56,495 nucleotides of DNA from Sulfuricella sp. (GTDB lineage: Bacteria; Pseudomonadota; Gammaproteobacteria; Burkholderiales; Sulfuricellaceae), in the NCBI GenBank assembly GCA_041651995.1, contig JBAZID010000014.1, positions 1-56,495 on the forward strand, given 5' to 3'. Positions 1 to 8,206 of this stretch are shown here, piece after piece; the stretch's first letter is position 1, and each line of letters begins with the position of its first letter. A model generated the notes under the pieces. It did not search any database. It had not been told where the DNA came from and saw only the letters and a list, made by a program, of their open reading frames with translations. A program made the translations under genes and the position numbers.

Positions 1-1
1 G

Positions 2-118
2 ACCAGCGTCATCGTGTCGGCGGATAATGCGGCGCCGCAGGGCATCGTGGTGCAGGCCATGTTGCAGGCACGCGCGGCCGGGGCCAGGAATTTCCTGATC
101 GCGGTCAAGCATGAGTGA
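2..118 (+). CDS. exbD: ExbD/TolR-family protein, C-terminal fragment
   Basis: The window opens inside this gene; only the last 38 codons are present, ending at a TGA that overlaps the next ATG (ATGAGTGA). The visible part reads V-I-V-S-A-D-N-A-A-P-Q-G-I-V-V, then an amphipathic helix and a short strand (FLIAVKHE). This is the pattern of the periplasmic domain of ExbD/TolR, the proton-channel partner that energises TonB or TolA. The 8-nt overlap with the TonB-like gene supports an exbB-exbD-tonB-type operon. ExbD and TolR cannot be told apart from this fragment; the TonB-like neighbour favours ExbD. Confidence 0.7.
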   Translation, partial: TSVIVSADNAAPQGIVVQAMLQARAAGARNFLIAVKHE

Positions 119-986
119 GGCTGCAAGCCTCTCCGCCTTGCATTCCAGGGAAATCCGGATCTGGTGGCCAATGCCGCTGGCGGCAATCATCTGGTTGCTG
201 CTTGTTTGGGGTTTTGCTCATTTCCTGAGCTCTCCCGAGGTCGATGTATCATCGTCAGCGCCGATAGAGGCAAGCTTTGTGGAATTGCCCGAAGCAGCGC
301 CAGCCAGAAGCCCGGATGCGCAGCCCAAAGCCGTGGCCAAAAAAAGCAAAGCCAGGATCCAGCCTCGCCGTGATGCGCCACCCCGCGCCGCCATGCCGGA
401 AAGCAGGCCTGCGATGCCGGAGCCTCCGGCAAGCCCGGAGCCCGCATCAGACCTGGCGCCGCCCACCGACATGATGTCCTACGTCAATGCGGCCAAGGCG
501 CGCCGCCATGCCGCCGAAAGCGCTGCCGCACGGGAAAACGCGGCGGAAACGGCGCGGGAGCGCGGGCCATCGGCTGATGAAATCCGGATGGCGAATATCA
601 AGCGCAATCTCCAGCCACAGGGCACGAACGGCGTGTTTCAAATCATCAGCATGAGTGTCCGGACGGGCAAGTTTTCATTTCGCGGCTGGGCTGGCGATGC
701 CAGCAATGCCCGGCGCGAAGTGATTGAAGTCGATGCCGGTCCGGAGGGTGATGTGGAGCGCGCCATGGTGCGCAGCATGATTGAATTGATTCGCAGATAT
801 TACAAAGGGGATTTTAATTGGGAGTCGCAGCGCCTTGGCCGCTCGATTGTCATGTCCGCCCGCATGGAAGATAACGCGGGCCTTGAGGATTTTCTGATGC
901 GTGAGTTTTTTGGGGCGGACAGCGGACTTCACGGGCTTGCATTACGCAAGGATACATTCGCGGCACCGCACCCCCAGAGGCGGTGA
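111..986 (+). CDS. TonB-like inner-membrane protein
   Basis: A 291-aa protein with one N-terminal membrane segment (about residues 18-40, rich in W, L and A), then a periplasmic Pro/Ala/Lys-rich linker (about 50-120) with PEPPASPEP-like stretches, and an Ala/Glu/Arg-rich helical region before a globular C-terminus. That layout and the overlap with exbD fit an energy transducer of the TonB/TolA type. I do not see the YP motif or the usual C-terminal strands of classical TonB, so the TonB name is an inference from architecture and position. It converges on the sensor-kinase operon, with 16 nt between the two stop codons. A TonB-dependent receptor lies 3 kb away and is a plausible partner. Confidence 0.6.
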   Translation: MSEAASLSALHSREIRIWWPMPLAAIIWLLLVWGFAHFLSSPEVDVSSSAPIEASFVELPEAAPARSPDAQPKAVAKKSKARIQPRRDAPPRAAMPESRPAMPEPPASPEPASDLAPPTDMMSYVNAAKARRHAAESAAARENAAETARERGPSADEIRMANIKRNLQPQGTNGVFQIISMSVRTGKFSFRGWAGDASNARREVIEVDAGPEGDVERAMVRSMIELIRRYYKGDFNWESQRLGRSIVMSARMEDNAGLEDFLMREFFGADSGLHGLALRKDTFAAPHPQRR

Positions 987-1002
987 AATGCGGTTTTCAA
1001 GT

Positions 1003-3387
1003 TTATGCTTCAAATGGCATGGCACGTTCGATTTCGCCCAGCAAAGCCTGCTGGGCGAGGTCCACCTCTTTCAGCCAGGTTACGGCCAATTCATCCTGCC
1101 CGTTGCGTAGAGCCACTTCGAATTCCCTGATTTTTTTGACCAGATCCCCCGCGCCGATGTTGGCGGCCAAGCCCCTGAGCGTATGTGCCAGACGTGCCGC
1201 GGCTTCGTGATCGCCCGAAAGATATGCTGCGCGGATGTGCGCAACCGCATCAGCCTGTTTTTCCCGGAACAAGGTCAGTATCTTGCGGTAAAGCGCAACA
1301 TTGCCGTTGATGCATTCCATGGCCTCATCCGTGTTCACGCCGGCAAGCCGTGGCACACCGGCTTCAGAAAGCGCTGCACCCACATCCTTCTTGTCGTTTC
1401 GCGGCGATTGCGGTTTCACCCAGCGCGCCAGAACCAGAAATAACTGTCTGACATTGACCGGCTTGGTGATTTGCTCGTTCATGCCGCTGGCGATGCACTT
1501 TTCCCTGTCGCCGAGCAGGGCGTTTGCAGTCATGGCGATAATGGGTATGCCGGCATGGCGCGCACCGGCACGAATTCTCCGGGTGGCTTCGTAGCCGTCC
1601 ATGACCGGCATCTGGCAATCCATCAGCACGCCATCGTAGCCGGTGCGGCTGATCATTTCCACCGCCTCTGCCCCATTCACGGCGACATCGGCGCGAATGC
1701 CCGCGTTGCCGAGAATTGCCAGCGTCAATTCCCGGTTGACCTCGTTATCCTCGACCAGCAGCAGATATGCGCCGCGCAGGCCTTGTTCGCCACCCAGGGC
1801 GAGGCTCTGCAAGCGGGGTTCTTCCGGCGTGCCATGCGGCCCGGCTGGTATCCCGAAAGTGGCGCTGAAGAAGAACGTGCTGCCGATGCCGGGCGTGCTT
1901 GCCACGCCGATTTCGCCCTCCATCATCGAGACCAGGCGCTTGCTGATGGTCAGTCCCAGGCCGGTGCCGCCGTATTTCCGGGTAGTCGAGTTATCGGCTT
2001 GGGTAAAAGGGCTGAAAAGGTGCTGCTGCTGTTCTTCGCTCAAGCCTATCCCGGTATCGGTGACAGCGAAATGCAGGCGCACGCGCCCCGAATCGACGGA
2101 GATGCGATGAATGGCAAGAGTGATACTGCCCCGCTCGGTGAACTTGATGGCGTTGTGAATCAGGTTGATCAGGACTTGCCCCAGGCGCAAGGCATCGCCG
2201 GTCAGCGTGCCCGGGACGTCACGGCTGATATCGAAGCGCAGCTCGAGGGCTTTTTCCTGCGCTTTTGTGGCGGTGATGGTGGTCACATGCTGTATCACCT
2301 GCTCGAGGCTGAAATCGGCTTGTTCCAGCTCCATCTTGCCTGCTTCGACCTTGGAGAAATCCAGGATGTCGTTGATGATTTCAAGCAGGCCATGGGCGGC
2401 GGCATCGGCTTTTTCGAGGTAGTTGCGCTGTTTGGGATCGAGCCCGGTGCGTAACGCCAGTTGCGTCATTCCGATGATTGCATTCATCGGCGTGCGGATC
2501 TCGTGGCTCATGTTGGCGAGGAAGTCGCTCTTGGCTTGTGTTGCAGTCTCGGCGGCCTCCTTGGCAACGACCAGTTCGCGGTTTGCCCGGGAAAGCTCAT
2601 CAGTGCGTTGTGCCACCAGACGCTCCAGTTCGTCCTGGTGGGTCTGCAGAGACCGCCTGCCAGCCTCGATCTCCACCAGCAGGGCGTTGAAGTTGCCAAC
2701 CAGATCGCCGATCTCATTGTCCTCGGCGGGAATCGCGCGCGGAATGAAATCCTGCTGCAAGCGTGCATCGTTCGCTGCTTCCGCCAGTTGGCGGACTGGC
2801 AAAATGATGCGGTTGAGAAAGCGCAAGGCCAGGATCAGGGCCAGAATCCCGGCACTGAGGCCGGCGAAGAAGGTCGTCGCAATTGTGCCGAGGTAGGCGT
2901 GCCAAAAGTCGTCGAGACGCGCCTGAAGGTAGACGGAGCCGATGAGAGAATCGTCGACCAGAATGGGCAAATGCAGCGTGACCGTGTTCGCCAGCGGCAC
3001 GATATCCGCTGTGGAGGGTACGATGGCATGCGCATCCGGAGGAAGCAGCTTGTGGATACCGTAGCTGGCCAGGCGGGGACCCTCGTCCAGGTAGAGCGCG
3101 GCGGCCTGGATCTCCGGGTAAGCCTCGAACATCCTCAGAACCTCGTGCGCGGCCTTGGCATCGCGGAAGGCGACCGCCGCGCTGGCGGCAGTGCCGGCCG
3201 CATTGGCGGCGGCGGTCAAGGTGCGCTGCATATCCCTGCGCTGGTTGTCGAGCGTGAGCGCGGCGTCAGTGAGGAGCGCCAGGCCGATACCAAAAAAGGC
3301 AGCCGCGAGGATCAGCCGGACAAAGGGATAGCGGATCGACCGGCGATCGAGGATCGAACCGGTGCGCGGCAGCTTATTCATGGACAT
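1003..3387 (-). CDS. Hybrid sensor histidine kinase (sensor-HAMP-HisKA-HATPase-REC-HPT)
   Basis: About 794 aa from ATG at 3387. Order: TM1 (22-45), a periplasmic domain of about 120 residues resembling the CHASE8 sensor found in YfiN-type proteins, TM2 (165-189), HAMP, a coiled coil, HisKA with phospho-acceptor His about 295 in SHEIRTPMNAIIG, HATPase (NLIHNAIKFTERG, DTGIGL, GGTGLGL), a receiver with Asp about 590 (LMDCQMPVMDGYEA), and a C-terminal HPT with His about 735 (AHTLRGLAANIG). The reading frame extends upstream of 3387, but that part lies inside the preceding gene. The start at 3387 (or 3381, ATGAATAA) overlaps the stop of the YfiR-like gene, so the two are probably translationally coupled. 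The three-step relay needs an external receiver or effector; none with a DNA-binding domain is adjacent. Confidence 0.9.
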   Translation of the reverse strand: MSMNKLPRTGSILDRRSIRYPFVRLILAAAFFGIGLALLTDAALTLDNQRRDMQRTLTAAANAAGTAASAAVAFRDAKAAHEVLRMFEAYPEIQAAALYLDEGPRLASYGIHKLLPPDAHAIVPSTADIVPLANTVTLHLPILVDDSLIGSVYLQARLDDFWHAYLGTIATTFFAGLSAGILALILALRFLNRIILPVRQLAEAANDARLQQDFIPRAIPAEDNEIGDLVGNFNALLVEIEAGRRSLQTHQDELERLVAQRTDELSRANRELVVAKEAAETATQAKSDFLANMSHEIRTPMNAIIGMTQLALRTGLDPKQRNYLEKADAAAHGLLEIINDILDFSKVEAGKMELEQADFSLEQVIQHVTTITATKAQEKALELRFDISRDVPGTLTGDALRLGQVLINLIHNAIKFTERGSITLAIHRISVDSGRVRLHFAVTDTGIGLSEEQQQHLFSPFTQADNSTTRKYGGTGLGLTISKRLVSMMEGEIGVASTPGIGSTFFFSATFGIPAGPHGTPEEPRLQSLALGGEQGLRGAYLLLVEDNEVNRELTLAILGNAGIRADVAVNGAEAVEMISRTGYDGVLMDCQMPVMDGYEATRRIRAGARHAGIPIIAMTANALLGDREKCIASGMNEQITKPVNVRQLFLVLARWVKPQSPRNDKKDVGAALSEAGVPRLAGVNTDEAMECINGNVALYRKILTLFREKQADAVAHIRAAYLSGDHEAAARLAHTLRGLAANIGAGDLVKKIREFEVALRNGQDELAVTWLKEVDLAQQALLGEIERAMPFEA

Positions 3388-3946
3388 GGCGCGCCAGGAG
3401 CAACAACTGGGGTGAGAAGCGGAAGCCGGCGCGCCGCCCTTCCGCCAGGTTGATGTCAAACCGGGTGCCGTCTTCCCGCAGGGCAATTTCGATCATCCCG
3501 CCGTCCCGCGCGAAGCCCGGATAGGCGCTGATCGTGAGTGTGCGGGGAAGGGCGCGTTGCTCGATTGCCGCATGCCACCGCTGGCTCGAATCGACATAAA
3601 GCACATGGCAGCCATCGCCCCGTCCGGCGAGGTTGGCAACAACCAGTTCGCGGCTCAATACCTTGCGGCCGGAAAGTTCGGCCAGGGCTGCTGCCTGCCG
3701 TGGGTCCCCGACTGCGATACACAGGCGTATCTGCTGGGTGTTGGCGATTGCTTCAGGCGGGAACTCGGTGAACTTGAGGAAATTGAAAACCATCGCCGCA
3801 CGCAAGGATTGCTCGTTCGGCATGTTCTGTGCCGTGGCCGGCTGGCAGGCCAGCGCAGCCAAAAGCAGGAGAGCATGGGCAAGGCGGTGCCTGCCGAAGA
3901 AGCTCATCAGAACAAGCATCATCCTGACCGGCCAGGTGCGCGGCAT
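3374..3946 (-). CDS. YfiR-family (DUF4154) periplasmic protein
   Basis: About 190 aa from ATG 3946; other starts are TTG 3979, ATG 3922 and ATG 3907, with no strong ribosome site to decide. A signal peptide ends near LACQPATAQN. The mature part has the family's hallmarks: an early R-A-A-M-V-F-N-F-L-K-F-T-E-F-P stretch, a G-D-G-C-H-V-L-Y-V strand, and near the end GFARDGGMIEI followed by DINLAEGRRAGFRFSPQLLLLA. In Pseudomonas, YfiR is a periplasmic repressor of YfiN, a CHASE8-domain cyclase. Here the overlapping downstream gene is a kinase with a similar sensor, so this protein probably modulates that kinase. It sits between a TonB-dependent receptor and the kinase. Confidence 0.85.
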   Translation of the reverse strand: MPRTWPVRMMLVLMSFFGRHRLAHALLLLAALACQPATAQNMPNEQSLRAAMVFNFLKFTEFPPEAIANTQQIRLCIAVGDPRQAAALAELSGRKVLSRELVVANLAGRGDGCHVLYVDSSQRWHAAIEQRALPRTLTISAYPGFARDGGMIEIALREDGTRFDINLAEGRRAGFRFSPQLLLLARHVHE

Positions 3947-4073
3947 GGAATGCGGGTCAGCGGGGAAGGCGCGCGGCAATCAGGATTCCATATCCCGTTG
4001 GGGCAGGGTTTTTCGTTTCTCATTGCGCAATGCTATCATCATTTTTGTGGGGTGTTGCCTGCGATGGCCATGG

Positions 4074-6146
4074 CTAAAACCTGTAGCGTATTTCTGCATG
4101 GAAACTTCGCCCGGGCAGCGGCAGATTGCCGGGGAGAGATCTGCTGGAATATTCCCGCGCATCCACGTCAAACAGATTGCGCATGGATGCGGCAAACTCC
4201 CAGTCCCGGCGGCGGGAATAACGAAGCGTGGTATCCACCAGGGTATACGCGTCTATTGGCGAACGTGAGTCACCGGCAGGAAGCGGGCGATTGCCGATCC
4301 AGTTGGCCTGCATGTTCCAGTTCCAATGAGGCAGGAACGCCCAGTCCGTGCGAAGGTAGGCGGTTTGTTTGGGTACGGTGTTGAATGGAGAATTGCTGTC
4401 ATTGCGGCTGGTCAGGTTGCCGGAAACCCTCAGGGTCTTGGTTGCTTGCCACATGGCCTCCAGTTCAACACCGCGAGACGTGTTGCTGCCCATGTTCTGG
4501 TACTGGTATTGTTTTGACGGATCGGTGGTGATGAGATCGGACTGTTCGAACTGGTAAAAGCCCAGGCCCAGCTTCAAGTCCTTCGAAGCCAGGTAGGAAA
4601 ATGACAGGTCCCAGGTCTGGGTTTTTTCCGGAGCGAGATCGGGATTGGGTCTGGAGGCAGCGGTCAGGGCGAAAAGCTCCAGATAGGAGGGCGCCCGGAA
4701 CGCCTCGCCGTACAACAGCTTCGTCGTGAGCCTGTCCGTGCTCTGCCAGACCAGGGCCAGGCGCGGATTCAGCGAGCCGCCGAAGTCGGAGTAATGGTCA
4801 TAACGCGCCCCGGCAGTCAGTTCCACGTTCTGTGCGAGGGTCCATATGTCCTGGAGAAACAGGTAATGTATCCGGCGGGTCTTTTCCGGCGCAAAGGCAT
4901 AGGGGGAGTCCGAGACATTGACCAGCGGCCCGCCAGCCGGAAGCGGGTTTCCGTCAGGCCCCGTTCCCAGATTGATGAATTGTTCGACAAAATACAGATT
5001 TTCCGAGTTGTATCCTCCGCCCAGGCGGATGGCATGCGTCTTCAGGCCGGTATACAGGCCGCTGCCCTCAACAGCAAAGCCGCGTTCAGCAGATCTCATC
5101 TGATTGATAAAGCCGTCTGGATAGGTGCCTGTAGCGTCGGTATAGCCCGCCGGGTACTCCTGAAACCCGTCGCCTGAAGTGTAGTCGAGGTGGAAATAAC
5201 GAAGTTCAGTATTCAGGCTCCAGTCCTGGGTGAACTCATCATTGTTGTAAAACAGCGCGATGCTGGACCGGCTGTCGCTTCCGCGGGTCAGCGGATCCAG
5301 TACGGAGGCGCCCGTCAGCCCGATCTCCACATTGCTGTGGCGCAAATGGTCGGCAAGCAGGCGCCAGTTGCCCCTGGCCATGGAGAAACGGATATCCGTG
5401 CCGTCCCAGCCGTAGCGGGCGTGGCCTGGAGCGTAAGATATCCGGGTGCCAAAGGCATTGTCCCTGGCTGTCTGGCCATCCACTGCAATATACGGGTTGT
5501 GGCCATCGGTGTGCGACTGTTCAGCCGTAAAGCCGATATCAAAACCGTTCCATTCCCCGCCGTGCTGCACCCAGCCCGCCCGCGTGTCGAAACTGCCTGC
5601 ACGCACGCCAGCTTCGGATTGCGTGATTTTCCCCGCGGTTTTGGTGATGACATTGATCACGCCAGCCGAGGCGTCCGAGCCGAACAGGGCGGAGCCGGGG
5701 CCGCGGATGATTTCAACCCGTTCGATCATGCTCGTCGTCAGGCCTTTCCAGAAAATGCTGGAAGACCACACCAGGTCTTTTACGGGTGAGCCGTTCACCA
5801 TCAGCAGGGTGTGAGTGGGGGCGGCGCCGCGCATTGTCACCTGTGGCCTGAACCCGAACAGGTTGGCCCTGATGTAAATGCCGGGTACGGTTTGCAGGAT
5901 CTCCGTGAGATTGGTCGCGCCGGTGGCCCTGATGTCTTCCGCCGTGATGACCGAGACCACGGACGGCGCCTTGGCAAGCGCCTGTTCCGTATTGGTGGAT
6001 ATCTTGATTTTGGTCCTTGTCAGCTCTTCCAGGCTTAATGACAGCAATTGATCCATTCCTGAACCGGTATCGGCATGGGCGGTTAACGCAAGGAATAGCC
6101 CAAGAAACGGCATCACTGGGGTAAGTATCTTCATGTTTCTCTTCAT
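4074..6146 (-). CDS. TonB-dependent outer-membrane receptor
   Basis: A 690-aa protein: signal peptide ending LTAHA-DT (about residue 25), plug domain (about 45-165) with VVSVITAEDIRATGA, GIYIRANLFGFRPQVTMRG and VEIIRGPGSALFGSDASAGV, then a beta-barrel to a terminal phenylalanine (AEIRYRF), as expected for BAM-inserted barrels. The start may be ATG 6146 or ATG 6134; the latter has AAGAG five bases upstream. The N-terminus M-D-Q-L-L-S-L-S-L-E-E-L is common in receptors found next to DUF4154 proteins. The substrate cannot be told. It lies 111 nt after the REC-HPT gene and about 130 nt before the YfiR-like gene on the same strand, so it is probably co-transcribed with the phosphorelay it may feed. 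Confidence 0.92.
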   Translation of the reverse strand: MKRNMKILTPVMPFLGLFLALTAHADTGSGMDQLLSLSLEELTRTKIKISTNTEQALAKAPSVVSVITAEDIRATGATNLTEILQTVPGIYIRANLFGFRPQVTMRGAAPTHTLLMVNGSPVKDLVWSSSIFWKGLTTSMIERVEIIRGPGSALFGSDASAGVINVITKTAGKITQSEAGVRAGSFDTRAGWVQHGGEWNGFDIGFTAEQSHTDGHNPYIAVDGQTARDNAFGTRISYAPGHARYGWDGTDIRFSMARGNWRLLADHLRHSNVEIGLTGASVLDPLTRGSDSRSSIALFYNNDEFTQDWSLNTELRYFHLDYTSGDGFQEYPAGYTDATGTYPDGFINQMRSAERGFAVEGSGLYTGLKTHAIRLGGGYNSENLYFVEQFINLGTGPDGNPLPAGGPLVNVSDSPYAFAPEKTRRIHYLFLQDIWTLAQNVELTAGARYDHYSDFGGSLNPRLALVWQSTDRLTTKLLYGEAFRAPSYLELFALTAASRPNPDLAPEKTQTWDLSFSYLASKDLKLGLGFYQFEQSDLITTDPSKQYQYQNMGSNTSRGVELEAMWQATKTLRVSGNLTSRNDSNSPFNTVPKQTAYLRTDWAFLPHWNWNMQANWIGNRPLPAGDSRSPIDAYTLVDTTLRYSRRRDWEFAASMRNLFDVDAREYSSRSLPGNLPLPGRSFHAEIRYRF

Positions 6147-6257
6147 TCCCTTGTCGTCACTTCTCTTTTGCTTTTCTTAATGCCTGCCGGACGATATTAC
6201 GTGGAGGCAATTCCGGAAGGCCCGAATCGGAATCCCCTTGGGACAACGGCCACTTGT

Positions 6258-6956
6258 TCAGTGGTTCCTTTTCAGATCATGCAGCTCTTTGCGCAACTGC
6301 TCAAATACAGGTTTTTTCGGCATTCCTTCTTGTTGCATCCCGGCGTGTATTTGCCTTAAACGCTCGGCAAAATCCTCAAAACCATAAACAGCCATCATGC
6401 CGCGCAATTGATGCAGCTTTTTTGAAATGGCTTCGGGTTCGCCGGAAGTTTCCAGTTCTCGCAGCATGGCGTCAGCGTAGGCAAACATTTTTGGAAACAG
6501 GTTTGCCAGAGGGTGTGGAGCCGGTTCAGCAGGCTGAAGCAGTTGCAATGCATTCATCAGGTCTTTTTGCTTCAGCGGTTTTGCCAGATAAGCGCTGGCG
6601 CCGGCATCCAGAATGCGTTGCCTGTCCCCGGGAAAGTCGCTGGAGGTGACGGCCAGAATCAGGGTTCCGGGTAGAAGCTGCTCCTGCTCCCATTTTCGCA
6701 TCCCGGCCATGGTGTCATAGCCGTCAAGCCCGGGCATTTCAATGTCCAGCAGCACGGCATCGTAGCGATACCGCTTGAACAGATTCAATGCGGCAAATCC
6801 ATCCGCGGCTTCGTCGATATGTTGCGCGGCACACTCCAAATGTATCCTGAATATGTCCCTGTTGAGCTCAACGTCATCCACCACCAGTGCCCGTACAAGT
6901 TTCAGGCCGGGCGTGAGGTGCTGATCAGCGGAAAAAGGGGGGTGTGAATTTGTCAT
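6258..6956 (-). CDS. Response regulator with C-terminal HPT-like domain
   Basis: 232 aa. The receiver occupies about 21-138: acidic pair D27/D28 (VVDDVELNRD), phospho-acceptor D71 (VLLDIEMPGLDGYD), switch Thr in AVTSSD, and Lys126 in YLAKPL. The C-terminal 80 residues form a helical bundle with H182 in KLHQLRGMMAVYG, which matches the HxLRG core of HPT domains. There is no output domain, so it is a phosphorelay intermediate. A good ribosome site (GGGGAGG) precedes the ATG. It is the first gene of the minus-strand run that continues with the receptor, the YfiR-like protein and the hybrid kinase, and may shuttle phosphate to or from that kinase. Confidence 0.88.
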   Translation of the reverse strand: MTNSHPPFSADQHLTPGLKLVRALVVDDVELNRDIFRIHLECAAQHIDEAADGFAALNLFKRYRYDAVLLDIEMPGLDGYDTMAGMRKWEQEQLLPGTLILAVTSSDFPGDRQRILDAGASAYLAKPLKQKDLMNALQLLQPAEPAPHPLANLFPKMFAYADAMLRELETSGEPEAISKKLHQLRGMMAVYGFEDFAERLRQIHAGMQQEGMPKKPVFEQLRKELHDLKRNH

Positions 6957-7200
6957 GAAACACCTCCCCTTTTTGTGCGGATTAACATGGCTTATTATGA
7001 TGAACCAGGGCAGAAAGTGAGGCTGGAAAAATCATGAATACAGTATCGCCCTGATCAAGCAATAAATTGATCTGTATAAGATTTTAGTTTGAAATCAGCT
7101 TGAATGCGTGCCCGTGAAAAAATTATTTTTTCGCACGGAATAACGGGTCAGGATTCATCGGAAGGCGTCTTGCCCCGGGCCAGAAAATCAATGCGGTTCC
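6957..7200. other. Intergenic stretch upstream of the REC-HPT gene
   Basis: No convincing coding sequence. It must hold the promoter of the minus-strand receptor/phosphorelay operon. It also contains an A/T-rich imperfect hairpin at about 7108-7138 (CCCGTG, then a run of A, TTAT, a run of T, then CGCACGG) that could act as a terminator-like structure. The MITE-like element begins directly after it. Confidence 0.4.
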
Positions 7201-7368
7201 CTAGCAGCCTGTCGGACTTAAAGGAAATCGGCTGCAAATTCGCCTGGACGATCCATATTTCGCCGCTTTTTTGGGCAATAGAATGACTATTGCCCGGCAA
7301 AACCAACAAAATCTGTCTTCGCCCAGCCAAATTTTCGCTTCGATTCTTCAAGTCCGGCAGGCTGCTAG
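7201..7368. mobile_element. MITE-like element with 19-bp terminal inverted repeats
   Basis: The left end CTAGCAGCCTGTCGGACTT (7201-7219) is matched at 18 of 19 positions by the inverted right end (7350-7368, AAGTCCGGCAGGCTGCTAG). Both ends finish in CTAG, which could be the target duplication or part of the repeat. The 168-bp interior has no gene. It has a second nested palindrome, GGGCAATAG (7273-7281) with CTATTGCCC (7287-7295), so the whole element could fold into a long hairpin. The right end lies 4 bp from the stop codon of the NYN gene, where it may serve as its terminator. This is the layout of a non-autonomous element mobilised by a transposase elsewhere; the family is not identified. 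Confidence 0.65.
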
Positions 7369-7372
7369 CCGT

Positions 7373-8206
7373 TCATGCTTCGGTCTCCGGAAGGCGAATG
7401 GTGTACTGGCCGGATTTTTCGTCACGCATCAGCACGAGAAGTCCCTGTTTCTGCGCGCCCTCAACCAGATCCTTGAATGAGCGGAAGCCATAGAATGACT
7501 CGGTAAAGCCGGGCCTGCGCCGTTGCATGGTGGTCTTGACCAGCGAGCCCCAGATTTTTTCATCCGATCCGCGTTCCGAGATCAGCCCTTCAACTGTTTC
7601 AACCAGGAAATCCAGCGCTTCCTGGCGCTTGTTTTCCTCCCGTTTTGCTTCGGTGGGCTTCGCCTCTCCGGCTGCTGATTTGGCTGGGGTCTTGGCGGCG
7701 CTCTGTTTCTTTTTCTTTTTGCTCTCCTGCTCGCGCACCAGGTCGTCGTAAAAAATAAACTCGTCGCAATTGGCACTCAACAGGTCCGAGGTCGAATCCT
7801 TCACGCCGATGCCGATTACATGCTTGTTGTTTTCACGCAGCTTGGACACCAGCGGCGAGAAATCCGAATCGCCGCTGATGATGACAAAGGTGTCCACGTG
7901 GGCCTTGGTATAGCAAAGATCGAGTGCGTCAACAACCATGCGGATGTCGGCCGAGTTCTTGCCCGACTGGCGCACATGCGGGATTTCGATCAGTTCGAAG
8001 GCCGCCTCATGCATGGTGGCCTTGAATTCCTTGTAGCGATCCCAGTCGCAATAGGCTTTCTTGACCACGATGCTGCCCTTGAGCAGCAGGCGTTCCAGCA
8101 CCTTCTTGATATCGAACTGCGCGTACTTGGCGTCGCGAACACCCAGCGCGATATTCTCGAAATCGCAGAATAACGCCATGTTGGTGATTTCAGACTGGCT
8201 CGCCAT
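7373..8206 (-). CDS. NYN-domain (LabA/DUF88) protein with C-terminal LOTUS/OST-HTH domain
   Basis: 277 aa from ATG 8206, chosen because AAAGGAG lies 6 bases upstream; the frame is open further upstream without a ribosome site. N-terminal PIN-like NYN nuclease domain: MALFCDFENI (Asp15), a central D-I-R-M-V-V-D-A-L-D and VIISGDSDFSPLV, which supply the acidic metal-binding residues. A basic Lys/Ala/Glu linker (about 170-205) leads to a C-terminal winged-helix LOTUS/OST-HTH-like domain with SFYGFRSFKDLVEGAQKQGLL. In this family NYN is a ribonuclease domain and LOTUS binds RNA (G-quadruplex RNA in studied cases), so a role in RNA turnover is likely. It is a single gene, separated from its neighbours. 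Confidence 0.85.
   Translation of the reverse strand: MASQSEITNMALFCDFENIALGVRDAKYAQFDIKKVLERLLLKGSIVVKKAYCDWDRYKEFKATMHEAAFELIEIPHVRQSGKNSADIRMVVDALDLCYTKAHVDTFVIISGDSDFSPLVSKLRENNKHVIGIGVKDSTSDLLSANCDEFIFYDDLVREQESKKKKKQSAAKTPAKSAAGEAKPTEAKREENKRQEALDFLVETVEGLISERGSDEKIWGSLVKTTMQRRRPGFTESFYGFRSFKDLVEGAQKQGLLVLMRDEKSGQYTIRLPETEA

Noticed and set aside
1471..2454. 327-codon plus-strand frame
   Set aside because: Antisense to the hybrid kinase, which has complete domain motifs.
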